Shown here piece after piece: positions 1 to 6,803 of a DNA stretch of 23,568 nt. Below the pieces are notes generated by a model. That model had not been told where the DNA came from. It was given only the letters and a program-made list of their open reading frames with translations, and ran no database searches. The DNA is from Candidatus Kapaibacterium sp. GTDB lineage: Bacteria; Bacteroidota; Ignavibacteria; Kapaibacteriales; UBA2268. Location: contig JAQIDA010000200.1 of NCBI GenBank assembly GCA_027858275.1, forward strand, positions 1 to 23,568, read 5' to 3'. Position numbers and translations under genes: made by a program. Numbering within the stretch: position 1 is the stretch's first letter; each line of letters opens with the position of its first letter.

Positions 1-260
1 ATTCCCAGCAATGCGGTGGTCAGGGGATAGGTAATCTGGTCTTCAATGTCTTGGGGAGAACGTCCGGACCATTCGGTAAAGACTATCTGCTGATTTTCCC
101 CGATGTCCGGGATAGCGTCTACCGGAACAGGGTCTCGCGGTATAATATCCGAATCCCAAGAAAAGGGAGCCGTTGATATACCCCATACGATGAAAACAAG
201 AAGCATCAGGATAGTTACAATTTTGTTTTCTAAGAAAAATCTTATTATTTTATTAAGCAT
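1..260 (-). CDS. cusA: CusA/CzcA-family heavy-metal RND efflux pump, N-terminal part (truncated by window edge)
   Basis: The minus strand from the ATG at 260 is open to the window edge and gives 86 codons. It begins MLNKIIRFFLENKIVTILML, the first membrane helix of an RND pump. Residues 44-86 carry the family signature VDAIPDIGENQ, then a WSGRSPQDIEDQITYPL stretch, both typical of the CusA/CzcA heavy-metal subfamily rather than AcrB-type drug pumps. A good ribosome site (GAGGT) lies about 6 bases before the ATG. The protein would be the inner-membrane proton-driven subunit of a tripartite pump exporting Cu(I)/Ag(I) or Zn/Co/Cd; the substrate cannot be read from this fragment. It is the last visible gene of the minus-strand metal cluster, behind a 257-bp gap holding a candidate promoter and repeats. 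Only the start is visible, so completeness of the gene is unknown. Confidence 0.93.
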   Translation of the reverse strand, partial: MLNKIIRFFLENKIVTILMLLVFIVWGISTAPFSWDSDIIPRDPVPVDAIPDIGENQQIVFTEWSGRSPQDIEDQITYPLTTALLG

Positions 261-317
261 TATTACCTCATGTTGCCAATGGCTCGAGAAAAAAGTTTTT
301 GTCGACTGAGTGAGCTA

Positions 318-360
318 AAGAAAAGAACCACCCCCCAACCCCCTCCTTCGCAGGCGGGGG
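318..360 (+). repeat. GC-rich dispersed hairpin element, copy A
   Basis: This starts AAGAAAAGAACCACCCC and continues into a C-run / G-run hairpin (CCCCC at 340-344, GGGGG at 356-360, inner CCT/AGG). The same AAGARAAGAACC leader followed by C-rich hairpins recurs at 14583-14628 (minus strand) and 21918-21965 (plus strand). It is intergenic in all three places. This is a dispersed non-coding repeat, not a gene; its function is unknown. Confidence 0.6.
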
Positions 361-380
361 AGCAAGAGAAGAATTTGCAA

Positions 381-453
381 GTCATCCGATGACGAAGAAG
401 TCATCGGATGACACGGCTATATATAAATCGGTCTTTTTCATCCGATGACTTTT
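381..453. repeat. Palindromic intergenic element, copy 1 (with an extra palindrome)
   Basis: Three copies of the near-palindrome GTCATCSGATGAC occur: 381-393, 400-412 and, as TCATCCGATGAC, 438-449. Positions 398-411 and 438-451 form a perfect 14-bp inverted repeat (AAGTCATCGGATGA / TCATCCGATGACTT) around a 26-base AT-rich spacer. Positions 381-393 and 400-412 form a second perfect 13-bp inverted repeat around GAAGAA. Positions 397-453 match 1151-1205 almost base for base, including the inner GGCTATA and CGGTCTTTTT segments. It lies between the His/Asp-rich lipoprotein gene and cusA. It may be a mobile REP-like element, a transcript-end or processing hairpin, or an operator; the sequence alone does not decide. 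Confidence 0.75.
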
Positions 454-455
454 GT

Positions 456-487
456 CAAAATTAAAAAGACATAGGAGGTATTTCAAA
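456..487 (-). promoter_or_regulatory. Candidate Bacteroidota-type promoter for cusA
   Basis: On the minus strand, TTTG (487-484) is followed after 20 bases by TAATTTTG (463-456). This matches the Bacteroidota consensus TTTG-N17-23-TAnnTTTG. Transcription would start near 449, at the first base of the palindromic element, leaving a ~190-base leader before the cusA ATG at 260. This rests on a consensus match only. Confidence 0.4.
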
Positions 488-517
488 ATATAATTTTACT
501 GACCGGCTCGTAAATTA

Positions 518-1036
518 TTATAATTTCATGCCTTCAAACCTGAAAATTTCTTTGTTCTGACTGTCGTCCCAAAAACTATAATAAAATGTATGATTGTTCA
601 TTTCAAAACCGCCAAAATGATGATCGCCGGTCTGATGGTCATCATCCATGTGATGTCCCCAATCGTTCATATCATCGTCATCGTCCATGTGGTGCATTCC
701 GCTCTTACTGTGACCGTAATGATTATCGAAGTCATCTCCCGTCAGGCAGACCATTATACTGTCCCTATTGTCATACAAGTCAAAGGTAATCATTGTATCT
801 AACAATTCGCAATGAAAACTGATCTCTATGGAAGAATTTGTGATTTTAGCGATATTGGCAGTTGCGGAAACATCATCTCCGGAGGAGCTTGTTTTTATCA
901 TTGTGCCGCTGTAGTTTCCGACGATATTTTCTGTTAAATCAACATTGTCAGCAGGAGTTATTTGTTCCATGCAAGATGTAGTAATTAGCATTAATGTTAC
1001 AATTAATGCAGCGATTGATATTTTCATATAATTCAT
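518..1036 (-). CDS. His/Asp-rich putative metal-binding lipoprotein
   Basis: The protein has 172 aa. An AAGGA ribosome site about 10 bases upstream supports the ATG at 1036. Residues 1-21 are a lipoprotein-type signal (hydrophobic run ending LITTSC) with Cys22 as the probable lipidated residue; Thr at -3 is not the classical choice. The middle is ordinary. Residues 101-140 are a low-complexity stretch with nine His and many Asp (for example GMHHMDDDDDM and DWGHHMDDDH), which suggests divalent-metal binding in the periplasm or on the outer membrane. I recognise no named family. It lies between an HMA metallochaperone and cusA on the same strand, which supports a role in metal buffering or delivery to the pump. 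That role is inference from composition and context. Confidence 0.8.
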   Translation of the reverse strand: MNYMKISIAALIVTLMLITTSCMEQITPADNVDLTENIVGNYSGTMIKTSSSGDDVSATANIAKITNSSIEISFHCELLDTMITFDLYDNRDSIMVCLTGDDFDNHYGHSKSGMHHMDDDDDMNDWGHHMDDDHQTGDHHFGGFEMNNHTFYYSFWDDSQNKEIFRFEGMKL

Positions 1037-1150
1037 GTTGTTTTGTCCTTTTGTTTATTGTTTGAAATATTAGGAATTTGGAATAGTAACTGTAAACGCT
1101 GTTGTCCTCGAATATTAACAAATATTTATATGGAATTTGTAAGTTCGGCA

Positions 1151-1205
1151 GAAGTCATCAGATGACAGGCTATAACAAACCGGTCTTTTTCATCCGATGA
1201 CTTTT
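1151..1205. repeat. Palindromic intergenic element, copy 2
   Basis: AAGTCATCAGATGA at 1152-1165 and TCATCCGATGACTT at 1190-1203 form a 14-bp inverted repeat with one mismatch. The element is the same as 397-453, with a spacer two bases shorter and a few substitutions. It begins 18 bases past the HMA-protein stop codon and sits before the lipoprotein gene, so both copies follow the stop of a minus-strand gene of the metal cluster. No T-run follows, so it is not a classical terminator. Confidence 0.75.
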
Positions 1206-1222
1206 AGAAATTCCGCACTTAC

Positions 1223-1588
1223 TTATTTCGTCTTGCCTTCAGGCACTTTGCAGCAAGTCGGCAATTTATCATAAGCTTTTTTATCGGCTTGAACACTGTC
1301 TGCTACATAGCCTGCCTTTGAAATAGCGAGTCTGATTTTATCCGGATTTGTAATGTCGGTTTTGTATTTGACGGTTGTGATCTTTGTTTCCTTAACATCC
1401 ACATTCGATTTTACAACTCCGTCGACAGCTTTCAATGCTTTTTCGATGGTTGCTTTGCACATTCCGCACTGCACGGAAGGGGTTTTGATTTTGATTGTCT
1501 CAACTTTTTCAGCGGCATAGAGTGCACCTGAGATAAAGATGGTTACAAAGAGTAATAAAGCGATTTTTTTTGTGTTATTTAATAACAT
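1223..1588 (-). CDS. Periplasmic heavy-metal-associated (HMA) domain metallochaperone
   Basis: The reading frame is open up to 1660, but the likely start is the ATG at 1588. It has a GGAGAAATTAAA ribosome site and is followed at once by a signal peptide (LLLFVTIFISGALYAA, residues 11-26). The 121-aa product is a single HMA fold. The CGMC metal-binding pair (Cys41, Cys44) starts helix 1 (KATIEKALKAVDGV), and the second half ends in KAGYVADSV. A Cys112-Cys113 pair near the C terminus (KLPTCCK) is usual in the Bacteroidota version and may add a metal ligand. It should bind Cu(I) or a similar thiophilic ion in the periplasm and pass it to the efflux pump. It is followed by the His/Asp-rich lipoprotein gene and preceded by the Cys-rich exported protein gene. 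The family call is firm; the metal is not readable. Confidence 0.9.
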   Translation of the reverse strand: MLLNNTKKIALLLFVTIFISGALYAAEKVETIKIKTPSVQCGMCKATIEKALKAVDGVVKSNVDVKETKITTVKYKTDITNPDKIRLAISKAGYVADSVQADKKAYDKLPTCCKVPEGKTK

Positions 1589-1703
1589 TTTAATTTCTCC
1601 AATTAGAATTAATAATAATTCATTATCAATATACATAATAAGTACATGATAAAAAAACATAATAGTCGTGTTTCTTGCTTGAACGATCTAAAATTGGAGA
1701 GTT

Positions 1704-2204
1704 TTATTCTCGAATTGACGAGATATACCGGAGATATGTTGAGCTATAGGGTGGCGGAATGCCGCTGTACTGCGACAAAACTATATCGGCATTGTCAGGA
1801 GCGGATTCAACAGATTCAAGGATCGGACTTTCAATGCTTATAAATGAATATGTGACCGGAATGCTGATATTTGAAATTGTTTCAATATCATATTGAGACT
1901 GAATCAATTTCGAAAATTCATCACAGCATCTGTCTTTTTTGATTTCAGGTTTTGGCTGAGGAGGATTGTGTTTCGAGCAGCAATCACTTTCAACAATTTC
2001 CGTTTCGCAACAAAGTGCGGTTTCTGTGGCTGCACACTTGGGGCAGGGATCATCCGCATCCGCGTTAGCTTGCAAGAAATTGACGGATACATCGGTTCTG
2101 CCGGCGGCTTTGCAAGTATGAATTGACAAATTTATCCCTATAGTCGAAACGAGCAGGCTCGCCGATAATAAAAAAGAGATTATTATTTTTGTCAATTTGC
2201 GCAT
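1704..2204 (-). CDS. HYC_CC_PP-like cysteine-rich exported protein
   Basis: The protein has 166 aa with an N-terminal hydrophobic signal segment (residues 8-27). It is rich in cysteine: an HTC motif at 29-31, CPKC at 54-57, and CC pairs at 65-66, 75-76 and 93-94. A proline triplet (IPPPY) lies at about 149-153 near the C terminus. The order H-x-C, then CC, then PP matches the small Bacteroidota family called HYC_CC_PP, here with Thr instead of Tyr. Members commonly sit beside CusA-type efflux genes, as here. Nine cysteines and an export signal suggest periplasmic metal binding or sensing; no enzyme domain is visible. It is the first gene of the minus-strand cluster, 115 bp upstream of the HMA gene start. 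The family assignment is from memory of the motif pattern. Confidence 0.75.
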   Translation of the reverse strand: MRKLTKIIISFLLSASLLVSTIGINLSIHTCKAAGRTDVSVNFLQANADADDPCPKCAATETALCCETEIVESDCCSKHNPPQPKPEIKKDRCCDEFSKLIQSQYDIETISNISIPVTYSFISIESPILESVESAPDNADIVLSQYSGIPPPYSSTYLRYISSIRE

Positions 2205-2220
2205 ATTTGTTATTTCTTTT

Positions 2221-2228
2221 CAAAGTTA
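2221..2228 (-). promoter_or_regulatory. Possible -7 promoter element for the metal cluster
   Basis: The minus strand reads TAACTTTG, an exact fit to TAnnTTTG, 16 bases before the ATG at 2204. The nearest TTTG-type partner lies only 11 bases further upstream instead of 17-23, and the leader would be very short, so this is weak. Confidence 0.2.
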
Positions 2229-2311
2229 CTTGCTGATTTCAAAAAACGGGTAATGGTTGATAATATTGTAATTAGGGAAGAGTACAGTTGAAATTGAATT
2301 GTGAGTTCTCA

Positions 2312-2610
2312 ATATTAACTATTGAAATTGGGGATAGGAATGGTGAATTATATAATTCCCCCCAAAAGATAGGAATCACTATTGACAAAGAAATCAAAAT
2401 GTATTTATCAATCGCTATTGGCATTCGACTCAAGAAGTAAGCGATCTGAAAAACGGCGATCTAAAACTCACAATGACTGCTCCGATGAGCCCTGACCTGA
2501 TTGCTTGGGTTCTGAGTTGGGGAGAAGGCATTAAATCGGCAAAACCCGCTGAGCTAAAACATAAATTGATTGAAAAACATAAGGCGGCTTTGAGGAATTT
2601 GAAATTATGA
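2312..2610 (+). pseudogene. Decayed C-terminal fragment of a WYL-domain transcriptional regulator
   Basis: Translation of 2401-2607 on the plus strand gives RYWHSTQEVSDLKNG, then MSPDLIAWVLSWGEGIKSAK, then PAELKHKLIEKHKAALRNL and a stop at 2608. The R-x-WH-x-[ST]-Q motif, the W-x-L-x-[WF]-G motif and the closing P-x-EL helix are the hallmarks of the C-terminal WCX part of WYL-domain regulators. The matching upstream piece (KIGITIDKEIKMYLS, about 2363-2410) is in a different frame, so a frameshift lies near 2405-2411. There is no room for the N-terminal HTH or the WYL core, and no start codon in the second frame. This is a broken remnant of a ligand-responsive regulator. The left limit is uncertain. 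A sequencing indel could explain the frameshift but not the missing N terminus. Confidence 0.6.
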
Positions 2611-2820
2611 AAGTCGGCACAATTCCATAAATAAATACAACGAATATTCTCACTCAAGAATGCCGACAAACTGCTTTGATATATGTTTGTTATGATGTTT
2701 TACGATCTTATAATAGTCGGTGCTGCACAAGTTGTTAGCAAAGTTAATCATTCTTTCAGCCCGTAAGATTTTATATGCATTGTATTTAGGAAACTCGAAA
2801 ACTTGAATTATAGAATTATA
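2611..2820. other. Intergenic stretch with no supported gene
   Basis: Together with 2205-2311 this flanks the WYL remnant. The minus strand has one open stretch of roughly 60 codons ending near 2660 (containing ERMINFANNLCSTDYYK), but it has no start codon before that Met, no ribosome site and no family I recognise. It may be another eroded gene. Nothing else is visible. Confidence 0.4.
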
Positions 2821-3924
2821 TTATTGCAAGTCGCGCACAATTCGGAGTCCGCAATTCGAATAATCACTATCAGGAAAAGAACGATTAGCAGAGCGAGCGT
2901 ATACTTCTCCGTTTGATACTGATCCGCCGCGAATGACATGTCTTGTACCGTTTTCCGGTCCGGAGGGATCAACGACCGAATCACTTGTGTAATAATCCGC
3001 CGCATAGAAATCATTGCACCACTCCCAAACATTTCCGTGAGTATCATGCAGACCAAAGGCATTCGCCTTTTTTTCGCCGACCGGGAACAGCTTGTATCCG
3101 GAATTCGAGTTGTAATAGCCCATGTTTTCGAGAATGCCGTCACCGGAATAATCTCCTGTGCTGCCTGCTCGGCAGGCGTATTCCCACTCCGCTTCAGTCG
3201 GCAACCTGAATCCGTTTGCATGGGGATCGAGGATATAAGAAGTTTCCGCGGCGATATAACAACTGTCATATTCTGAAATCACGGACATTGCATTGCACAT
3301 CTCCGCGGCATCATTCCATGACAGACCATGAATCGGATGATTGTCACTGATATAATTATCCGGTTTGTTGCCGTGAAGCGATTTCCAAAATACTTGAGTG
3401 AGTTCAAATTGTGACATAAAAAAATCATTAGTAATTTCAACCGAATGAACGGGTACTTCATCCGTAAACCCGTAATCTGAACCCATTTGAAACTGCCCTG
3501 CCGGAATAAGAATCATTTCCAAATCAGGAAGTTTGTTGACAATAATTTCAAAAGTATCACATTTAATGCCGTTAACAACAACGGTCAACGTTCCGCTGAC
3601 AGTATGCAAAGGCATTGTAAAAATTATTCTTGAGCCGGACCAAGCAATACAATCAGCAGCCGGAACTATGATCGAACTGTCAGCCTCGGCAGTGATTAAC
3701 ACATAAGAGCTGTCAGAAGACAAACCCAAATTATTGCCGTGAACAGTTAGTTCTCCGCCCCAATAAATTTGTTCAGGGACGGTATGAGAAACTACAGGCA
3801 AAGTCGATTCGATCGTACTGTCATCAGAACATGACGATATGCCGACAAGCAAAAAAACAATCAACACAAAAGCTTTCTTCAAGCTGATAAACTCTAAATT
3901 GTCGTATGAATATTTCTCTAACAT
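2821..3924 (-). CDS. SUMF1/formylglycine-generating-enzyme-like lipoprotein with N-terminal IPT/TIG domain
   Basis: The protein has 367 aa. The ATG at 3924 has an AGGGA ribosome site 5 bases upstream. The signal peptide ends LLVGISSC with Cys32 as the lipidated residue, giving outer-membrane or periplasmic anchoring. Residues 43-129 look like an IPT/TIG immunoglobulin fold (GGELTVHGNNLG). Residues 135-366 are a SUMF1 domain: MILIPAGQFQMGS, then the PVHSVEIT strand, FRLPTEAEWEYACRAG, NVWEWCNDFY and RHVIRGGSVSNG. The Cys pair that follows RGGS in catalytic formylglycine-generating enzymes is absent here (RGGSVSNGEVYARSANRS), so sulfatase activation is unlikely. A binding or structural role, as in many secreted SUMF1 proteins, is more likely. 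It is transcribed divergently from the secreted lectin-like protein gene. Confidence 0.88.
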   Translation of the reverse strand: MLEKYSYDNLEFISLKKAFVLIVFLLVGISSCSDDSTIESTLPVVSHTVPEQIYWGGELTVHGNNLGLSSDSSYVLITAEADSSIIVPAADCIAWSGSRIIFTMPLHTVSGTLTVVVNGIKCDTFEIIVNKLPDLEMILIPAGQFQMGSDYGFTDEVPVHSVEITNDFFMSQFELTQVFWKSLHGNKPDNYISDNHPIHGLSWNDAAEMCNAMSVISEYDSCYIAAETSYILDPHANGFRLPTEAEWEYACRAGSTGDYSGDGILENMGYYNSNSGYKLFPVGEKKANAFGLHDTHGNVWEWCNDFYAADYYTSDSVVDPSGPENGTRHVIRGGSVSNGEVYARSANRSFPDSDYSNCGLRIVRDLQ

Positions 3925-4095
3925 CAGTCCCTAAATTAAAATATCAATAAATCCATCACCGCAAATTTACTAAAATTTGGGCGATAGTCGGAATAAAAAT
4001 ATTAGTTTGTAATCCGGTTAGCAATTTTCTTTTATCTTTTCAACAAATTAACTATATTGTTAAATAGTTACTATTCGTTATTATTTAACATATTT

Positions 4096-6708
4096 ATGAG
4101 ACATGATATGAGAGTACTAAAAGTTTTATTTTTTCTTGTACTGTTTTCGATGCAGTTCCAAACAGCAGAGGCTCAAACCCAAAAAGAACACTTGATAGCA
4201 TGGTGGAATTTCGATGACAGCACAGCAACTGATTTCAGCGGCAACGGCTACCACGGCACGATGATGAATAATCCGAAACCGGTTGAGGGAATAAAAGGAA
4301 TTGGGACGGCTTTGAGGTTTGAAGGCAAAAATGATTTTATTCCCAATGGAGGCGATCCTGCAAAAATAGGGGATCATATACTTATTCCTACTATTGATTT
4401 AAAAAACATTCCGGGATTTACTACTTGTATGTGGGTTAAACAAGACTATCTTACCGCATATTATGGTGAGGGATATTTATGGTTTGGGAATCACAATGTT
4501 GGTTGGTTTGGGATAATGAACCATGTTGATCAATCCAGTTCGAGTACAAAACTATACATAAATTACGCAGTAGGAGCGAATACAGAAAACATAGCTCCTT
4601 TAGCTTACGAATACGATCCCGCAAAAAATAATGATGTGTGGATGTTCCTTTGCTTTACTTACCATCAAGGGAAAATCAAAGGCTACTTCAACGGCAAATA
4701 TTTTGGGGCAATAAATCAAGAAGTTAATATATCTCAAGCTGAGGCGGCGATTGCAAGACATTGGTGGTCGGGCAGAAGCTCCGCCAGATTCACCGGAGAA
4801 ATTGATGATGTAAGAATTTACAATATATACCTTGAGGATGATCAGATTGACAGTATCTATAAGGAATATGACACTTTCTTGAAGATTCAAGGCTCTGATT
4901 TTTGCGAAGGAGAATCTACTGAACTAGTCGCTACAGAGGGCTTTGACAGTTATAAATGGTCAACCGGAGAAACAACGAGAATAATCACCGTTGATGCAGA
5001 AGGAACATACACTGTTACCGGAAAAAAGGGTAGTGTAGAACTCTCAGACAGTTTTGAAGTTCATATACTTCCGGCTCCGGAGCCGATTATTCAAGGCAAG
5101 CATGTTTTTGATAATGATGATGAGTTCTACATAAGCGTTAAGCAAAATTTCAGTCTATATAAATGGGACACAGGTGAGGAAACCAAATTTCTGCACATAA
5201 CTAAGCCGGGAACCTATGGTGTTACGGTTACAGATGAAAACGGTTGTGTCGGCTACGAAGAATTTGTGATTATTGCCTTGCTTGAAATTGACGGTGCTGA
5301 TTTTTGTGAAGGTGATACTGTTGAATTATTAGCTACATCAGGCTATGACCGTTATGTATGGTCAACTGGAGATACAACAGAATCAATTTATGTCAATACG
5401 GGCGGGAAGTATTTTGTCTCCGCGAAATTTTTAGGAGAGGAATATTCAAATAGTTTCGATGTTACAATGTTTCCTCTTCCGACTCCAATCATTGAGGGTG
5501 ATTTAATTCTCCTTGAAACCGAAGAAGGCGATATATATGTTCAACAAGACTTCATTTCATATCTATGGGATTCGGGAGAAGATACTAAGTCGATTCATAT
5601 AACAAAACCCGGTTATTACGGTGTGACTGTTACTGATGAAAACGGCTGTACAGGCTATGCAAAAATTGAAATTAAAAGTACTTGTAATGATGTGTATGCC
5701 TACGCTGATTTTAAAACATCTGAGCATCTTGACTTTGTCGGTAAAGCTCAGAAACGCGACTCCGTTATTCATTTGACACGATCGATGTTGAAGGAATCCG
5801 GCGGTATATGGATTGACGATAAAGTTAACGTTGCTGACGGTTTCACTGCTTCATTTGCCTTCAGACTGATTGACGGCCATGACGCAAGTATCCCGGAAGC
5901 CTCTCCCGAAGGAGCCGACGGAATTGCGTTTGTGATACAAAACAGCGAAAAGAATGCTCTCGGCAGAATTGCTTCGGCTATGGGATACGCAGGGATCAAA
6001 AATTCAATCGCAATTGAATACGACACATTTTGTAATGATGATTTGCAAATAACAAGCAACAATGATCCTAACGGCAGTCATGTAGCGATTCAATCTGCCG
6101 GTTTTGATATGAATACTCAAGTTCACGGCGAGGATGTCACTTTGGCTATGGCTGATGATATCCCCGAGTTTGTCGCGGACGCCCGAAAATATTATTCGAA
6201 AATTGAATACGATCCTACAGAAAGTAGAATTAAAGTATATATTGATACTGTACCTGAACTCATCACCCCGGTTATTGTTAAAGAGGATTTTAATTTGAGT
6301 GAACTCCTTGATTTGGAATTCGGCAAACAGGCTTGGATTGGGCTTACAGCCGCCACCGGAGACGGTCGACAGATTCACGAACTTGTTGATCTGTATATTT
6401 GCCTCTACGGTCCGACTGTAGGAGTTGATGAAAATATACAGTACTCAAATAATAACGATATTCATTGGAATCCAAATCCTGCAGCTGAAGCGGCTTCTTT
6501 AGCATTCAATATGAAATATGCCGCTGAGGTTGAGTTATCAATTTTCGATATATCCGGACAAAAGCTAACTACAATTATTTCTGAATTCAGAGAACCCGGA
6601 CAGTATCGACAGCTTTTTGATATGAGCGGATTGACGCCGGGTGTTTATATAAGTATTCTGAAAATCGGTTCGGAGAGAATAGTAAATAAGATTATTAAAA
6701 CTTATTGA
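4096..6708 (+). CDS. Secreted LamG / Ig-like / L-type lectin protein with T9SS type A sorting domain
   Basis: The protein has 870 aa from the ATG at 4096. The frame is open back to a TTG at 4057, and an ATG at 4108 is also possible; each keeps the signal peptide VLFFLVLFSMQFQTAEA. Residues ~31-260 are a LamG/concanavalin-like domain (LIAWWNFDDS at its start, GEIDDVRIYNIYL near its end). Residues ~263-530 are two tandem 134-aa Ig-like modules, each containing FCEG, WSTG-TT, WD-GE-TK and KPG-YGVTVTDENGC. Residues ~535-773 resemble an L-type (legume-like) lectin fold (GADGIAFVIQN, SIAIEYDTF). Residues 775-870 are a T9SS sorting domain ending GVYISILKIGSERIVNKIIK. The protein should cross the outer membrane by T9SS and bind glycans on or outside the cell. 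No catalytic domain is seen, so adhesin or glycan capture is the best guess. Confidence 0.9.
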   Translation: MRHDMRVLKVLFFLVLFSMQFQTAEAQTQKEHLIAWWNFDDSTATDFSGNGYHGTMMNNPKPVEGIKGIGTALRFEGKNDFIPNGGDPAKIGDHILIPTIDLKNIPGFTTCMWVKQDYLTAYYGEGYLWFGNHNVGWFGIMNHVDQSSSSTKLYINYAVGANTENIAPLAYEYDPAKNNDVWMFLCFTYHQGKIKGYFNGKYFGAINQEVNISQAEAAIARHWWSGRSSARFTGEIDDVRIYNIYLEDDQIDSIYKEYDTFLKIQGSDFCEGESTELVATEGFDSYKWSTGETTRIITVDAEGTYTVTGKKGSVELSDSFEVHILPAPEPIIQGKHVFDNDDEFYISVKQNFSLYKWDTGEETKFLHITKPGTYGVTVTDENGCVGYEEFVIIALLEIDGADFCEGDTVELLATSGYDRYVWSTGDTTESIYVNTGGKYFVSAKFLGEEYSNSFDVTMFPLPTPIIEGDLILLETEEGDIYVQQDFISYLWDSGEDTKSIHITKPGYYGVTVTDENGCTGYAKIEIKSTCNDVYAYADFKTSEHLDFVGKAQKRDSVIHLTRSMLKESGGIWIDDKVNVADGFTASFAFRLIDGHDASIPEASPEGADGIAFVIQNSEKNALGRIASAMGYAGIKNSIAIEYDTFCNDDLQITSNNDPNGSHVAIQSAGFDMNTQVHGEDVTLAMADDIPEFVADARKYYSKIEYDPTESRIKVYIDTVPELITPVIVKEDFNLSELLDLEFGKQAWIGLTAATGDGRQIHELVDLYICLYGPTVGVDENIQYSNNNDIHWNPNPAAEAASLAFNMKYAAEVELSIFDISGQKLTTIISEFREPGQYRQLFDMSGLTPGVYISILKIGSERIVNKIIKTY
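4882..5685 (+). repeat. In-gene tandem duplication of a 402-bp Ig-like module
   Basis: The FCEG codons at 4900 and 5302 lie exactly 402 bases apart, and the following WSTG and KPG-YGVTVTDENGC motifs keep the same spacing. Each unit of 134 residues itself contains two related Ig-like sheets. The copies have diverged at the DNA level, so the duplication is old rather than a recent slippage event. Confidence 0.8.
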
Positions 6709-6738
6709 CCTAACTAAATCCGATTTCAGGTTTATACC

Positions 6739-6780
6739 AAATTGTCCCCCAATTTCATTAAATTGCGGGGACAATTTTTT
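6739..6780 (+). terminator. Rho-independent terminator after the lectin-like T9SS gene
   Basis: The arm AAATTGTCCCC (6739-6749) pairs with GGGGACAATTT (6767-6777). An inner CAATTT/AAATTG extends the stem with one bulged C at 6766, the loop is CATT, and a run of T follows. It lies 31 bases past the stop codon at 6708 and just before the permease gene. Confidence 0.85.
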
Positions 6781-6803
6781 TATACAATCGGAATAAGCGC
6801 GGA

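Noticed and set aside
586..802. Plus-strand open frames rich in Ile/Val/His and Arg/Ser
   Set aside because: They are antisense to the His/Asp codon run of the lipoprotein gene, whose low-complexity GATCATCATC-type sequence opens all frames. No ribosome site or family.
381..1205. Possible short CRISPR-like array from the repeated GTCATC..GATGAC motifs
   Set aside because: Copies are palindromic, unevenly spaced (19, 38 and about 700 bases), and the spacer itself is repeated between copies. No cas gene is present.
1589..1650. Fur-box-like AT-rich sequence near 1605-1630
   Set aside because: Only the right half resembles a Fur half-site; overall match to the 19-bp consensus is about half of positions, close to chance in AT-rich DNA.
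1589..1660. Upstream extension of the HMA protein to 145 aa
   Set aside because: The extra 24 residues would put a second hydrophobic run before the signal peptide, and the ATG at 1588 has a proper GGAG site.
2660..2800. Minus-strand open stretch ERMINFANNLCSTDYYK... as a small gene
   Set aside because: No start codon before the internal Met, no ribosome site, about 35 residues from that Met, and no recognised family.
2808..3269. Minus-strand 153-aa open frame overlapping the SUMF1 gene
   Set aside because: It is a shifted frame of the SUMF1 coding sequence, which has clear family motifs. The shadow has none.
3990..4012. Promoter candidate TATTAGTTTG upstream of the T9SS cargo gene
   Set aside because: Spacing inside the element does not fit TAnnTTTG, and no upstream TTTG partner lies at the right distance.
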